From positions 2,356,001-2,420,000 of the forward strand of contig NC_020541.1 of assembly GCF_000230695.2 (NCBI RefSeq): a stretch of DNA of 64,000 nucleotides. Reading direction: 5' to 3'. Numbering within the stretch: position 1 is the stretch's first letter; each line of letters opens with the position of its first letter. The notes under the pieces were generated by a model. The model saw only the letters and a list, made by a program, of their open reading frames with translations. It made no database searches and was not told the origin of the DNA. Of the stretch, positions 52,907 through 61,289 are shown in pieces. The position numbers were made by a program, and so were the translations under genes. Origin of the DNA: Rhodanobacter denitrificans. GTDB lineage: Bacteria > Pseudomonadota > Gammaproteobacteria > Xanthomonadales > Rhodanobacteraceae.

Positions 52907-54988
52907 ATGTTCGAAGGATTGCGTTTCAACCACTGGAAGACCAGCCAAGGCGACGACGGCGTCGTCACGCTGACCCTCGACCGCGCCGACAGCAGCGTCA
53001 ATGCGATCTCCCGTGCAGTGCTGGACGAGCTCGAACAGATCGTCGAGCGGCTGGCGATCGACAAGCCGGCCGGCGTCATCGTGCATTCGGCCAAATCCTC
53101 GGGGTTTGCCGTCGGTGCCGACGTGAAGGAATTCATCGAGTACGCGAAGCGCGACAGCGTGCTGGAGAACATCGAGCACGGCCAGCGCGTCTACGAGGCA
53201 CTGGCGCGACTGCCCTGCCCCACCGTGGCCGCCGTGCACGGTACCTGCATGGGCGGCGGCACCGAGCTGATCCTGGCCTGCCGCCAGCGCATCGCCGCCG
53301 ACGACGAGAGGACCCGGATCGCCCTGCCCGAGGTGATGTTGGGCATCCACCCCGGCTGGGGCGGCACCGCGCGCCTGCCGCGACTGATCGGCGCCACCGA
53401 GGCGCTGCCGCTGATGCTGACCGGCAAGTCGCTGTCGGCGAAACGCGCGCTGGGCCTGGGCGTGGTCGATCGGCTGGCCCGCGCCGACGAACTGCTGGCC
53501 GAAGCGAAACTGCTGCTGCGCCATCCCGCCTCGCGCCCGTTCGCCCGGCGCGCCAGGGCCTGGGCCAGCAACACCTGGCTGGCGCGGCAGATCCTGGCGC
53601 CGATGGTGTTCAAGCAGACTGCCGCGAAGGTGCGCAAGGAACATTACCCCGCGCCGTTCGCGATGATCGACGTATGGAAGCGCGGCGGCTCGGCCATCCA
53701 GCAGCGGCTGAAACTCGAGGCGCGCTCGGTGGCGAAGCTGGCGCAGACGCCGACCGCGCAGAACCTGATCCGCATCTTCTTCCTGCAGGAACGGCTGAAG
53801 GGCCAGGGTGGCGGCATCGAGCACGGCATCAAGCACGTGCACGTGGTCGGCGCCGGCGTGATGGGCGGCGACATCGCCGCATGGGTCGCGTTCAAGGGCT
53901 TCGAGGTAAGCCTGCAGGACCGCGAGATGAAGTTCGTCCAGCCCGCGCTGGACCGCGCCCGGGCGCTGTACGAGAAGAAGCTGAAGGCGCCTGAGAAGGT
54001 CGAGGTGGCCATGCGGCGCCTGCGTGCGGACGTCGAAGGCAGCGGCGTGGCTTCGGCCGACCTGGCGATCGAGGCGATCTACGAGAACGCGCGGGCGAAG
54101 GAAGCGCTGTACGCCGGCATCGAGCCGCAGTTCCAGACCGACGAAATCCTCGCCAGCAACACCTCCAGCATTCCGCTGGACGAGCTGCGCAAGAACCTTG
54201 CCGCGCCGCAGCGCTTCCTCGGCCTGCACTTCTTCAACCCGGTGGCGCAGATGCCGCTGGTCGAGGTGGTGCGCCACGACCGGCTCGACCCGGCCATCGA
54301 AAAACGCGCGTTGGCGTTCTGCAAGGCGATCGGCAAGCTGCCGGTGGCGGTCAAGGGCACCCCGGGCTTCCTGGTCAACCGCATCCTGATGCCGTACCTG
54401 CTGGAAGCCATGCGGCTATACAGCGAAGGCGTGCCCGGCCCGGTGCTCGATCGCGAGGCGAAGAAGTTCGGCATGCCGATGGGCCCGATCGAACTGGCCG
54501 ACACGGTAGGCCTCGATGTCTGCGCCTCGGTCGGCAAGGAACTGGCGCCATTCCTTGGGCTGGAAGTGCCGCCCGGACTGGACGAAAAACTCGCGGCCGG
54601 CAAGCGCGGCAAGAAGGACGGCCAGGGCCTGTACGTGTGGCAGGACGGCAAGCCGCAGAAGCCCGAGATCGACAAGGATTACGTGACGCCGCCGGACGTG
54701 CAGGAGCGCATGATCCTGCCGATGGTCAACGAGGCGATCGCCTGCCTCGCCGACGGCGTGGTCGACGATGCCGACCTGCTCGACGCCGGCGTGATCTTCG
54801 GCACCGGCTTCGCGCCGTTCCGCGGCGGCCCGATCCAGTACACGCGCAGCGAAGGCGCCGACAAGCTCAAGGCCAGGCTCGAACAGCTGGCGCAGCGCTA
54901 CGGCGAGCGGTTCAAGCCGAAGCACGGCTGGGAGCTTCCGGCGCTGGCGCAGCGTGGTTTCGGGTTGCCGGCCGCTTCCGCCGACTGA
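52907..54988 (+). CDS. fadJ: FadJ-type enoyl-CoA hydratase / 3-hydroxyacyl-CoA dehydrogenase
   Basis: 693-residue bifunctional beta-oxidation enzyme. The N-terminal crotonase half (about 1-190) has SSGFAVGADVKEF (oxyanion hole) and AAVHGTCMGGGTELILACRQ, then EVMLGIHPGWGGTARLP with the catalytic glutamate. The dehydrogenase half starts HVHVVGAGVMGGDIAAW (NAD-binding), then LASNTSSIPLDEL, LHFFNPVAQMPLVEVV (catalytic His) and GTPGFLVNRILMPYL. C-terminal repeats end in FGTGFAPFRGGPIQY. The thiolase partner is not adjacent, as is typical for fadJ-type genes in Xanthomonads. ATG 52907 is chosen because upstream codons are not conserved-looking. Confidence 0.88.
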   Translation: MFEGLRFNHWKTSQGDDGVVTLTLDRADSSVNAISRAVLDELEQIVERLAIDKPAGVIVHSAKSSGFAVGADVKEFIEYAKRDSVLENIEHGQRVYEALARLPCPTVAAVHGTCMGGGTELILACRQRIAADDERTRIALPEVMLGIHPGWGGTARLPRLIGATEALPLMLTGKSLSAKRALGLGVVDRLARADELLAEAKLLLRHPASRPFARRARAWASNTWLARQILAPMVFKQTAAKVRKEHYPAPFAMIDVWKRGGSAIQQRLKLEARSVAKLAQTPTAQNLIRIFFLQERLKGQGGGIEHGIKHVHVVGAGVMGGDIAAWVAFKGFEVSLQDREMKFVQPALDRARALYEKKLKAPEKVEVAMRRLRADVEGSGVASADLAIEAIYENARAKEALYAGIEPQFQTDEILASNTSSIPLDELRKNLAAPQRFLGLHFFNPVAQMPLVEVVRHDRLDPAIEKRALAFCKAIGKLPVAVKGTPGFLVNRILMPYLLEAMRLYSEGVPGPVLDREAKKFGMPMGPIELADTVGLDVCASVGKELAPFLGLEVPPGLDEKLAAGKRGKKDGQGLYVWQDGKPQKPEIDKDYVTPPDVQERMILPMVNEAIACLADGVVDDADLLDAGVIFGTGFAPFRGGPIQYTRSEGADKLKARLEQLAQRYGERFKPKHGWELPALAQRGFGLPAASAD

Positions 54989-55011
54989 CCGGTTTGCGAT
55001 GACCGGCGTGA

Positions 55012-55036
55012 AAACGCCCGGCACGGCCGGGCGTTT
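55012..55036. terminator. Bidirectional rho-independent terminator
   Basis: AAACGCCCGG (55012-55021) pairs with CCGGGCGTTT (55027-55036) over a 5-nt loop between convergent fadJ and the DUF2058 gene. A/T tracts flank both sides, so it can end both transcripts. Confidence 0.82.
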
Positions 55037-55052
55037 CCGTTGACGCAGACCA

Positions 55053-55634
55053 TCACCACATCAGGTCGTCGGGCACGCCGTCATCGCCCGCGCCGGCGGC
55101 ATTCGGGTCGACCAGCAGCGCCAGCTGGTGCGGATCGATGTCGCGTACCTGCTCGGCAATCTCGCGACTGACCAGCAGATAGCGACCGCCCTGCTGCACC
55201 ACGCCCAGTTCGCCGGCATTGAGTGCCGCCAGTTGCGCGGCATCCACGTGCACGCGGCGGATCTTGCCGCCGTATTCGAAATTGCGCGGCTGGTCGGCAT
55301 CGGCCTTGTTCAACGCCTTGCCGTCCAGCAACTGCTGGATCTTCTGCTTGCGCTCGCGCCGCAGCCTGGACTGTTCGGCGGCCTCCCGCTCGACCCGCTG
55401 GCGTTCGCGGGCTTCGGTTTGTGCGCGCAACGCGTACGCCTTGGCCAGGTCGATGTCCTGCTGGCTCTGCCCCGACGGTCGTGCGGCGTGCGACGCGGCA
55501 TGTGGCTTGCCGCCCTTGCGCACGGGCTTGCCGGACGACGGCGCAGCCGGGCGTTTCGGCTCGCGCGCCCGGTCCTGTTGGACCTGTTTGACGATGCCGC
55601 TCTTGAGCAGCTGATCGCGCAGGGAATCGGCCAT
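55053..55634 (-). CDS. DUF2058 protein (YaiL-like)
   Basis: 193 residues. The N-terminus MADSLRDQLLKSGIVKQVQQ is diagnostic of DUF2058. A long charged helical middle follows (LAKAYALRAQTEARERQRVERE, RRERKQKIQQLLD), then a folded C-terminus (GGKIRRVHVDAAQLAALNAGEL and RYLLVSREIAEQVRDIDP). The family is nucleoprotein- or polysome-associated in older E. coli literature; function is unproven. It is the last gene of the ugd-slyX-DUF2058 series. Confidence 0.85.
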   Translation of the reverse strand: MADSLRDQLLKSGIVKQVQQDRAREPKRPAAPSSGKPVRKGGKPHAASHAARPSGQSQQDIDLAKAYALRAQTEARERQRVEREAAEQSRLRRERKQKIQQLLDGKALNKADADQPRNFEYGGKIRRVHVDAAQLAALNAGELGVVQQGGRYLLVSREIAEQVRDIDPHQLALLVDPNAAGAGDDGVPDDLMW

Positions 55635-55671
55635 GCGGGGGTTCCGTGATCGGTGGGCTGGATGGATCGGA

Positions 55672-55896
55672 TCAGTAATGCGGCGGCGGCGGTTCGTCGT
55701 GCGGATCGTCGCCCTGCGCGATGCGCATCGACGCCAGCTCGCCGCGCAGGTCGCGCAACGCGCGCTCCAGCGCGGCAATCCGCTGCGACTGGTCGGCATC
55801 CGCCGTGGTCAACGCCTGCACCGCCTCGTCGATGAAGGTCAGCTTGACCTCCATCTCGTCGAGCCGCCGGGCAAGCATGTCGTTCGAGTCGTTCAT
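55672..55896 (-). CDS. slyX: SlyX protein
   Basis: 74-residue coiled-coil protein: [20 protein letters not shown] and [17 protein letters not shown]. It ends in the characteristic PPPPHY. The function is unknown. Its ATG overlaps the ugd stop by 4 bases (ATGA), an unusual partner for slyX. Confidence 0.88.
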   Translation of the reverse strand: MNDSNDMLARRLDEMEVKLTFIDEAVQALTTADADQSQRIAALERALRDLRGELASMRIAQGDDPHDEPPPPHY

Positions 55897-57239
55897 CGCG
55901 ATACTTGCAGGCTGCGGCCGCGGCCGATGCCGTAATAGGCCAGGCCCGCCTCCTCCACCACGAGCGGGTCGTACAGGTTGCGCCCGTCGAAGATCGCCGG
56001 CACCGCCAGCGTGGCGCGGATGGCCCTGAAATCCGGGCTGCGAAAGGCCTTCCACTCGGTGACCACCGCCAGCACGTCCGCGCCTTGCAGGGCATCCATG
56101 GCGTGCTCGCACAGCACCAGGTCATCGCGATCGCCATACAGCCGCTGCGCTTCTCCGCGTGCCTCCGGATCGAACGCGCGCACCTTCGCGCCGGCTTCCC
56201 ACAGCTGTTCCATCAGGCGCCGGCTGGAGGCCTCGCGCATGTCGTCGGTATTCGGTTTGAAGGCCAGGCCCCACAGCGCAATCGTGCGGCCGGCCAGCCG
56301 GCCGTCGAAATGCCGCGAGATCAGCTCGAACAGCTTGCCCTTCTGCTGTCGGTTGACCGCCTCGACCGCACCGAGCAGGCGCGCCTCGTAGCCGTGCGCG
56401 TGCGCGGTGCGCTCCAGCGCCTGCACGTCCTTGGGGAAGCACGAACCGCCGTACCCGGCGCCCGGATAGATGAAGCTGTAGCCGATGCGCGGATCCGAGC
56501 CGATGCCCTGGCGCACCAGTTCCACGTCGGCGCCCACCCGCTCGGCGATGTTCGCGATCTCGTTCATGAAACTGATCTTGGTCGCCAGCATCGCGTTGGC
56601 GGCGTACTTGGTCAGCTCGGCCGAACGCTCGTCCATCACCACCATGCGGTCGTGGTTGCGGTTGAACGGTGCATACAGCTTGCGCAGCAGCGCCACCGCG
56701 CGCGTGCTGGACGTTCCCACCACGATGCGATCGGGACGCAGGCAGTCCTCCACCGCGGCGCCTTCCTTCAGGAACTCCGGATTCGACACCACGTCGAACT
56801 CCACCGTGGCCTGGCGCACTGCCAGCTCGGCCGCAATCGCCTCGCGCACGCGGTCGGCGGTGCCCACCGGCACGGTCGACTTGTTCACCACCACGGCGTA
56901 ACGCTGCAGGTGCCGGCCGATCGTGCCGGCCACCTTCTGCACGTACTGCAGGTCGGCACTGCCGTCTTCGTCCGGCGGTGTGCCGACGGCGATGAAGATC
57001 AGCTCGCCGTGGGCGATCGCCGGTGCCGCCTCGGTGGTGAAATCGAGCCTGCCACTGGCGTGGTTGCTCTGCACGATCGATTCCAGACCCGGTTCGTAGA
57101 TCGGGATCTCGCCACGCTTCAGCCGATCGACCTTGCCCGCGTCGATGTCGACGCAGACCACGTGGTTGCCCATCTCCGCCAGGCAGGCACCGGTGACCAG
57201 GCCGACGTAGCCGGTACCGAAAATGGTGACTTTCATCAT
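55893..57239 (-). CDS. ugd: UDP-glucose 6-dehydrogenase
   Basis: 448-residue enzyme oxidising UDP-glucose to UDP-glucuronate with two NAD+. The N-terminal Rossmann motif is [40 protein letters not shown] and [14 protein letters not shown] (catalytic cysteine) follow, then the C-terminal [16 protein letters not shown]-glucuronate feeds exopolysaccharide, capsule or lipid A modification. ATG 57239 and 57236 are adjacent alternatives. It heads an operon with slyX. Confidence 0.93.
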   Translation of the reverse strand: MMKVTIFGTGYVGLVTGACLAEMGNHVVCVDIDAGKVDRLKRGEIPIYEPGLESIVQSNHASGRLDFTTEAAPAIAHGELIFIAVGTPPDEDGSADLQYVQKVAGTIGRHLQRYAVVVNKSTVPVGTADRVREAIAAELAVRQATVEFDVVSNPEFLKEGAAVEDCLRPDRIVVGTSSTRAVALLRKLYAPFNRNHDRMVVMDERSAELTKYAANAMLATKISFMNEIANIAERVGADVELVRQGIGSDPRIGYSFIYPGAGYGGSCFPKDVQALERTAHAHGYEARLLGAVEAVNRQQKGKLFELISRHFDGRLAGRTIALWGLAFKPNTDDMREASSRRLMEQLWEAGAKVRAFDPEARGEAQRLYGDRDDLVLCEHAMDALQGADVLAVVTEWKAFRSPDFRAIRATLAVPAIFDGRNLYDPLVVEEAGLAYYGIGRGRSLQVSR

Positions 57240-57324
57240 CGTCGCAGCAATCCCTTGAAAACCGAGCCGTCTATTCTAACCGCTCAAACGCACCGCACGG
57301 CACCGCGCCGCCATCGGCGAAAAC

Positions 57325-57358
57325 GCAGAAGGGCGCGAATCGCTTCGCGCCCTTCTGC
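57325..57358. terminator. 15-bp terminator hairpin between fkpA-like gene and ugd
   Basis: GCAGAAGGGCGCGAA (57325-57339) pairs perfectly with TTCGCGCCCTTCTGC (57344-57358). On the minus strand it is followed by GTTTTCG. It lies 36 bases after the FKBP isomerase stop and upstream of the ugd start. Confidence 0.82.
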
Positions 57359-57393
57359 TTGGTCAACGCCGCACAACGGCGATGGACTTCTGA

Positions 57394-58143
57394 TTACTTG
57401 TCGGCCGGAGCCGCACCAGCCGGCGTCGGGCCGGTCTTGACCAGGGTCACGTCGAAGATCAGCGTGGCATTCGGCGGCATCGGCGGCTGCGGCTCTGCGC
57501 CGTAGGCCAGCGCTGCCGGGATGAACAGCTTGTAATGACCGCTCACCTGCATCAGCTGCAGGCCTTCGCGGAAACCGGGGATCACGCCGGCCAACGGGAT
57601 CTTGGCCGCGCCCGGCGGATTGTGCTTGGCGGAGGCATCGAACACCTGGCCATCGACGAAGGTACCGGTGTAGTTGATCTCGACGGTATCGTTCGGGCCC
57701 GGGCGAGCGCCGGTGCCCTGGCTGATCACCTGGTACTGCAGGCCCGAGGCGGTCGTCTTCACGCCCGGCGCAGTCTTGTTCTTGGCCAGGAAGGCGTCGC
57801 CCTCGGCCTTGTTCTTGGCCGCCAGCTTGGTCATCTCGGCCTGGTACTTGGCCTGGATCTTGGCCATGAAGGCCTCATGCACCTGCTTGGCTTCGGTTTC
57901 GCTCATGGTCGGCTTCTGGCCGGACAGCGCCGCCTTCACCGCGTTGGCCACCGCATTCGGATCCAGTTCGTCGCGCATGATCGGCGGAACCTGGGAAGCA
58001 ATCTCCCAGCCCACAACGTAGCTGGCCTTCGCCTTGTCGACGGTACCGGCAGCGCCGGCCGTCTGGGCGGCAGCGCCGGCCGTCATGCCCAGCGCAACGG
58101 CCATCGCCACCGCCGTCAGCGTGGGACGCAGAAAGTGCTTCAT
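57394..58143 (-). CDS. Periplasmic FKBP-type peptidyl-prolyl isomerase (FkpA/Mip-like)
   Basis: 249 residues. Signal peptide (PTLTAVAMAVALGMTAGAAAQ). A helical N-terminal dimerisation arm (SYVVGWEIASQVPPIM, TEAKQVHEAFMAKIQAKYQAE) precedes the FKBP domain (about 125-240). The domain has GLQYQVISQGTGARPG, VEINYTGTFVDGQVFDAS, GVIPGFREGLQLM and KLFIPAALAYGAEPQPPMPPN. It catalyses proline isomerisation and chaperones outer-membrane proteins. GGGAG supports ATG 58143. A sigma-E-type promoter about 110-136 bases upstream fits the known sigma-E control of fkpA in enterobacteria. Confidence 0.9.
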   Translation of the reverse strand: MKHFLRPTLTAVAMAVALGMTAGAAAQTAGAAGTVDKAKASYVVGWEIASQVPPIMRDELDPNAVANAVKAALSGQKPTMSETEAKQVHEAFMAKIQAKYQAEMTKLAAKNKAEGDAFLAKNKTAPGVKTTASGLQYQVISQGTGARPGPNDTVEINYTGTFVDGQVFDASAKHNPPGAAKIPLAGVIPGFREGLQLMQVSGHYKLFIPAALAYGAEPQPPMPPNATLIFDVTLVKTGPTPAGAAPADK

Positions 58144-58252
58144 TCGTAACTCCCTCATGTATGGATATGCCGGCGTTGCCGGCCGGGCCCCCCCGATGGG
58201 GGCAGGCCTCGCATTGTGCGGTGCTTGTCCGGTCTTGGCAACGATTCAGGGT

Positions 58253-58279
58253 TCAGACCGTCAGTCGGGATAAAGGTTC
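58253..58279 (-). promoter_or_regulatory. Sigma-E promoter of the FKBP isomerase gene
   Basis: On the minus strand GAACCT (58279-58274), 16 bases, then TCTGA (58257-58253). The layout is identical in spacing and -10 to the rpoE promoter at 49372-49398, including the T before GAAC. Confidence 0.68.
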
Positions 58280-58305
58280 ACGCCACTGCCGGCCGGCCCC
58301 GCCGA

Positions 58306-60072
58306 TCAGCCCGCGCCGCCCCCGGAAGGGCCCGGCTTCTCCAAGGTCTCCTTCAGCGCCGCCTGCAGACGCGCATGCATCTTTACCAGGCCGCGCCACA
58401 ACACCACCGCCACCACCACGCCCAGCACGATCAGGGACAGCGCGATACCGCGGGGCGGCAGAATCGCCGAACTGAGCCCACTCACCAGCAACGCCAGCGC
58501 CAGCAGCGTCGCCAGCGGGATGACCCTGGCCAGCACGTTGCGGATGGCCTGGGTATACGAACCGGCAAAGCGCTCGCGTATGCCGATCTCCGCCAGCAGC
58601 ATGCCCAGCGCCTCGGCCTTGCGGTAGACCGCGATCAGCATGGGCAGGGACAGGAACAGCGCACCGGCCCAGATCAGCGTATGGCGCAGGTTCCGGTCGA
58701 TGCCGAGCATCGAGAACCAGCTCCAGTTGTGCGTATTGATGTAGGCGCCAATGACGAACAGCGCCACCACCAGCAGCACGTTGATGCCGATATGCCAGAG
58801 CAGGCGCCGGAACATGGCGGCGATCGCCGCGTTCTCGTTGACCGGCTTGAGGTTTTCCAGCCAACCGCTGTAGCTGGTCGCCAGCAGCCTCAACGAGCGC
58901 GGCGTCACCCGGCGCAAGCCGTTCGCCAACCCGTCGGCCGAACGATTCATGTACGGCGAGGCGGCCATGCACAGCACCGAAACCGCCACCGCAATCGGAT
59001 AGATGAAATCGCTGATCACGCCAAGCGAAAGCCCGAGCGTGGCGATGACGAAGGAGAACTCGCCGATCTGCGCCATGCCCAGCCCCGAGCGCAGCGCCGT
59101 GCGCGCGTCGTGCCCGACCACGAAGATGCCCAGGCTGCACGCCAGCGTCTTGCCGACGATGACGACCGCCGCGATGAGCAGCGCCGGCAGTGCGTACTGC
59201 AGCAACATCGCCGGATCGATCTTCAGGCCGATCGCCACGAAGAACAGCGCCGCGAACATGTCGCGCAGCGGTTCCACCAGGTGCAGCACGCGCCCCACGC
59301 TGCGCGACTCGGCCACCACCGCGCCCGCCAGGAAGGCGCCCAGCGCCACGCTGAAACCCATCCAGGCCGCGAGCAGGCTGGTGCCGAAACAGATGCCGAG
59401 CACGCTGACCAGCAGCGTTTCGTCGCGATCGAAGCCAGCCACGTAATCCACCAGCCGCGGCAGCAACAACAGGCCGAGGATCATCCCGACGATCACGAAC
59501 AGGCCCAGGTGACCGACCAGGGTGAACGCGGTCTCCGCCTGCACCGAGCCGCCGATCGCCACCGCCGTGAGCAAGGTCAGCATGACGATGGCCAGCATGT
59601 CCTCGGCCACCAGCAGCCCCACCACCAGTTGGGCGAACGGTTGATGCCGCTGCCCGCTCTCCGCCAGCGTGCGGGTGGCCACCATCGTGGACGAGAGCGA
59701 GATGATCGCGCCGAGGAACAGCGCGTCCATGCCGGTCCAGCCGAACAGGCCGCCGATGCCGTAGCCGATCCACAGCATCAGCCCGACTTCGGCCACGGCT
59801 GCGGCCAGCACGCCGATGCCGACCTCGCGCAGCTTGCGCACGCTGAATTCAAGGCCCAGCGTGAACATCAGCAACACCACGCCGAGATTGGAGATGTCGT
59901 CGATCGCGCGCGGATCGCCGACCAGCACGCCCGGCGTGTGCGGCCCGATCAGCACGCCGGCCAGGATGTAGCCCAGCAGCACCGGCTGGCGCATCCGCTG
60001 GAACAGTATCGTGGTGGCGCCTGCCACGATCATCACCACGGCAAGGTCGCGAATGAAGCCGATTTCGTGCAT
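58306..60072 (-). CDS. Cation:proton antiporter, CPA2 family (KefB/YbaL-like, no RCK domain)
   Basis: 588-residue membrane protein. About twelve helices carry the CPA2 fold: LGYILAGVLIGPHTPG, NLGVVLLMFTLGLEFS, AIISLSSTMVATRTLAE and QLVVGLLVAEDMLAIVML. ALGAFLAGAVVAES, MFAALFFVAIGLKIDP and GMAQIGEFSFVIATLGLS follow. The C-terminal 200 residues hold further helices rather than the usual TrkA-N nucleotide-gated domain, ending in a short charged tail. It probably exchanges K+ or Na+ for H+ across the inner membrane. Monocistronic. Confidence 0.86.
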   Translation of the reverse strand: MHEIGFIRDLAVVMIVAGATTILFQRMRQPVLLGYILAGVLIGPHTPGVLVGDPRAIDDISNLGVVLLMFTLGLEFSVRKLREVGIGVLAAAVAEVGLMLWIGYGIGGLFGWTGMDALFLGAIISLSSTMVATRTLAESGQRHQPFAQLVVGLLVAEDMLAIVMLTLLTAVAIGGSVQAETAFTLVGHLGLFVIVGMILGLLLLPRLVDYVAGFDRDETLLVSVLGICFGTSLLAAWMGFSVALGAFLAGAVVAESRSVGRVLHLVEPLRDMFAALFFVAIGLKIDPAMLLQYALPALLIAAVVIVGKTLACSLGIFVVGHDARTALRSGLGMAQIGEFSFVIATLGLSLGVISDFIYPIAVAVSVLCMAASPYMNRSADGLANGLRRVTPRSLRLLATSYSGWLENLKPVNENAAIAAMFRRLLWHIGINVLLVVALFVIGAYINTHNWSWFSMLGIDRNLRHTLIWAGALFLSLPMLIAVYRKAEALGMLLAEIGIRERFAGSYTQAIRNVLARVIPLATLLALALLVSGLSSAILPPRGIALSLIVLGVVVAVVLWRGLVKMHARLQAALKETLEKPGPSGGGAG

Positions 60073-60241
60073 TCGTCAACTCTTCGAAACGACGCAAGTC
60101 GCTGCAGCTTAAACGAAGCACGGCAGTACCCGGCCGGCCGTCGAACGAGGCGATGGGCGACGGATGATTCCTGCGCCGGGATGCTGAAAAAAAGCTTGAC
60201 GGATATGTGGCCCGCACCTATTCTTCTCGGCTTCCAGCGGC

Positions 60242-60317
60242 GGGGCCATAGCTCAGCTGGGAGAGCGCCTGCATGGCATGCAGGAGGTCGGCGGTTCGAT
60301 CCCGCCTGGCTCCACCA
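60242..60317 (+). tRNA. tRNA-Ala (GGC)
   Basis: 76-nt cloverleaf with encoded CCA. The acceptor GGGGCCA pairs with TGGCTCC. The anticodon loop is ATGGCAT in stem CCTGC/GCAGG, giving anticodon GGC at 60275-60277. The T-loop is GTTCGATCC. Confidence 0.97.
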
Positions 60318-60382
60318 TTGATTCAGTGCAAGTCCTTTGCGAGAACCCGCACTTCCATGTGCGGACTTTTCGAAAAAGCAAC

Positions 60383-60458
60383 GTCCCCATCGTCTAGAGG
60401 CCTAGGACATCACCCTTTCACGGTGGCGACCGGGGTTCGAATCCCCGTGGGGACGCCA
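60383..60458 (+). tRNA. tRNA-Glu (TTC)
   Basis: 76-nt cloverleaf with encoded CCA. The acceptor GTCCCCA pairs with TGGGGAC. The anticodon loop CTTTCAC gives TTC at 60417-60419. The T-loop is GTTCGAATCC. Confidence 0.97.
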
Positions 60459-60535
60459 CTTTAACCCGGCAGTCGACGTTGGCTGTCGAGGTCAAATGGC
60501 AAGTTGGTTGAGACGCTGGAAGATGCTGCAAATGC

Positions 60536-60612
60536 GGAGTGGTAGTTCAGTCGGTTAGAATGCTGGCCTGTCACGCCGGAGGTCGCGGGTTCGAGTCCCG
60601 TCCACTCCGCCA
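60536..60612 (+). tRNA. tRNA-Asp (GTC)
   Basis: 77-nt cloverleaf with encoded CCA. The acceptor GGAGTGG pairs with CCACTCC. The anticodon is GTC at 60570-60572 in the loop CTGTCAC. The T-loop is GTTCGAGTCC. The three tRNAs probably form one transcript. Confidence 0.97.
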
Positions 60613-60627
60613 CTATTCAAGTAGAAG

Positions 60628-60649
60628 GCCCGCCTTGCGCGGGCTTTTT
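60628..60649 (+). terminator. Rho-independent terminator of the tRNA cluster
   Basis: GCCCGC (60628-60633) pairs with GCGGGC (60639-60644) over a 5-nt loop, followed by TTTTT. It lies 15 bases after tRNA-Asp. Confidence 0.88.
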
Positions 60650-60655
60650 GCTGCG

Positions 60656-60783
60656 GTGTATTTGTGCGCTCATCCATGTGCGCAAAGATCAAGAAGCAGC
60701 CATCCATGGCTGGACTTGCTGTACTTGTGCGCTCATCCCTGAGCGCGAGAAAGTCAAAAGGCGGCCATCCCTGGCCGCACTTT
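60656..60783. repeat. Two-hairpin repeat, family C copies 2 and 3 in tandem
   Basis: Copy 2 (60656-60717) reads TTGTGCGCTCATCCATGTGC, AAAGATCAAGAAGC, GCCATCCATGGC. Copy 3 (60718-60783) reads TTGTGCGCTCATCCCTGAGC, GAAAGTCAAAAGGC, GGCCATCCCTGGCC. Both have the same two-hairpin order as copy 1 at 35526-35588. They fill the space between the tRNA terminator and the DUF1249 gene. Confidence 0.8.
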
Positions 60784-61271
60784 CAAACGAGGCCGCCGCT
60801 TTCTGATTGTCCCGGTTGCGGCTCCAGCGTGCCGATGGAATGCCCCTGCTCCGCCAGGTACTCCAGCCAGCGCGACAGGAACCCGTTCATGCGCAGGCGA
60901 TGCTGGAACACGGTGTGCGCCGGGGAGAACGGTCCCAGCACCTGCCACAGGTGCCGGCCGGGATGGCAGTGCAAGGCCTCGGCCACATGCGCATCGGTAT
61001 ACATGCGCAACTGCGCCGAAGGCGCGCGCTGGCCGGTATGCGCGTCGACGAAATCGTAGGTGAGCTCCAGTTCCAGCGTGTACGGATGGCATTCCTGCAC
61101 GTGCAGGTGCACGTCCAGTCCGTCGCCCACGTCGGACACGTATCGGCCTGGCGCCAGCTGCTGCGGCGCGAACAACCGCGCCAGCCGGTGGTAGTTTTCC
61201 GCATACAGCCCCATCAGGAACTCGAAGCGTCCGGGCAGCAGGCTGTGGCGGTTGTCCAGTACGACGCTCAT
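60783..61271 (-). CDS. DUF1249 protein (YqiB-like)
   Basis: 162 residues. FEFLMGLYAENYHRLARLF, VSDVGDGLDVHLHVQECHPYT and LELELTYDF are characteristic. MYTDAHVAEALHC and HRLRMNGFLSRWLEYLAEQGH follow. All point to the DUF1249/YqiB family, of unknown function. ATG 61271 gives the family-like start MSVVLDN; an in-frame ATG six codons earlier is possible. It follows ppsR by 18 bases on the same strand, so the two are probably co-transcribed. Confidence 0.85.
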   Translation of the reverse strand: MSVVLDNRHSLLPGRFEFLMGLYAENYHRLARLFAPQQLAPGRYVSDVGDGLDVHLHVQECHPYTLELELTYDFVDAHTGQRAPSAQLRMYTDAHVAEALHCHPGRHLWQVLGPFSPAHTVFQHRLRMNGFLSRWLEYLAEQGHSIGTLEPQPGQSESGGLV

Positions 61272-61289
61272 GCGGAGTGCAGGCTCCAA

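Noticed and set aside
60242-60783. Integrated element at the tRNA cluster
   Set aside because: All three tRNAs are complete and no integrase or duplicated tRNA 3' end is visible; only repeat C follows.
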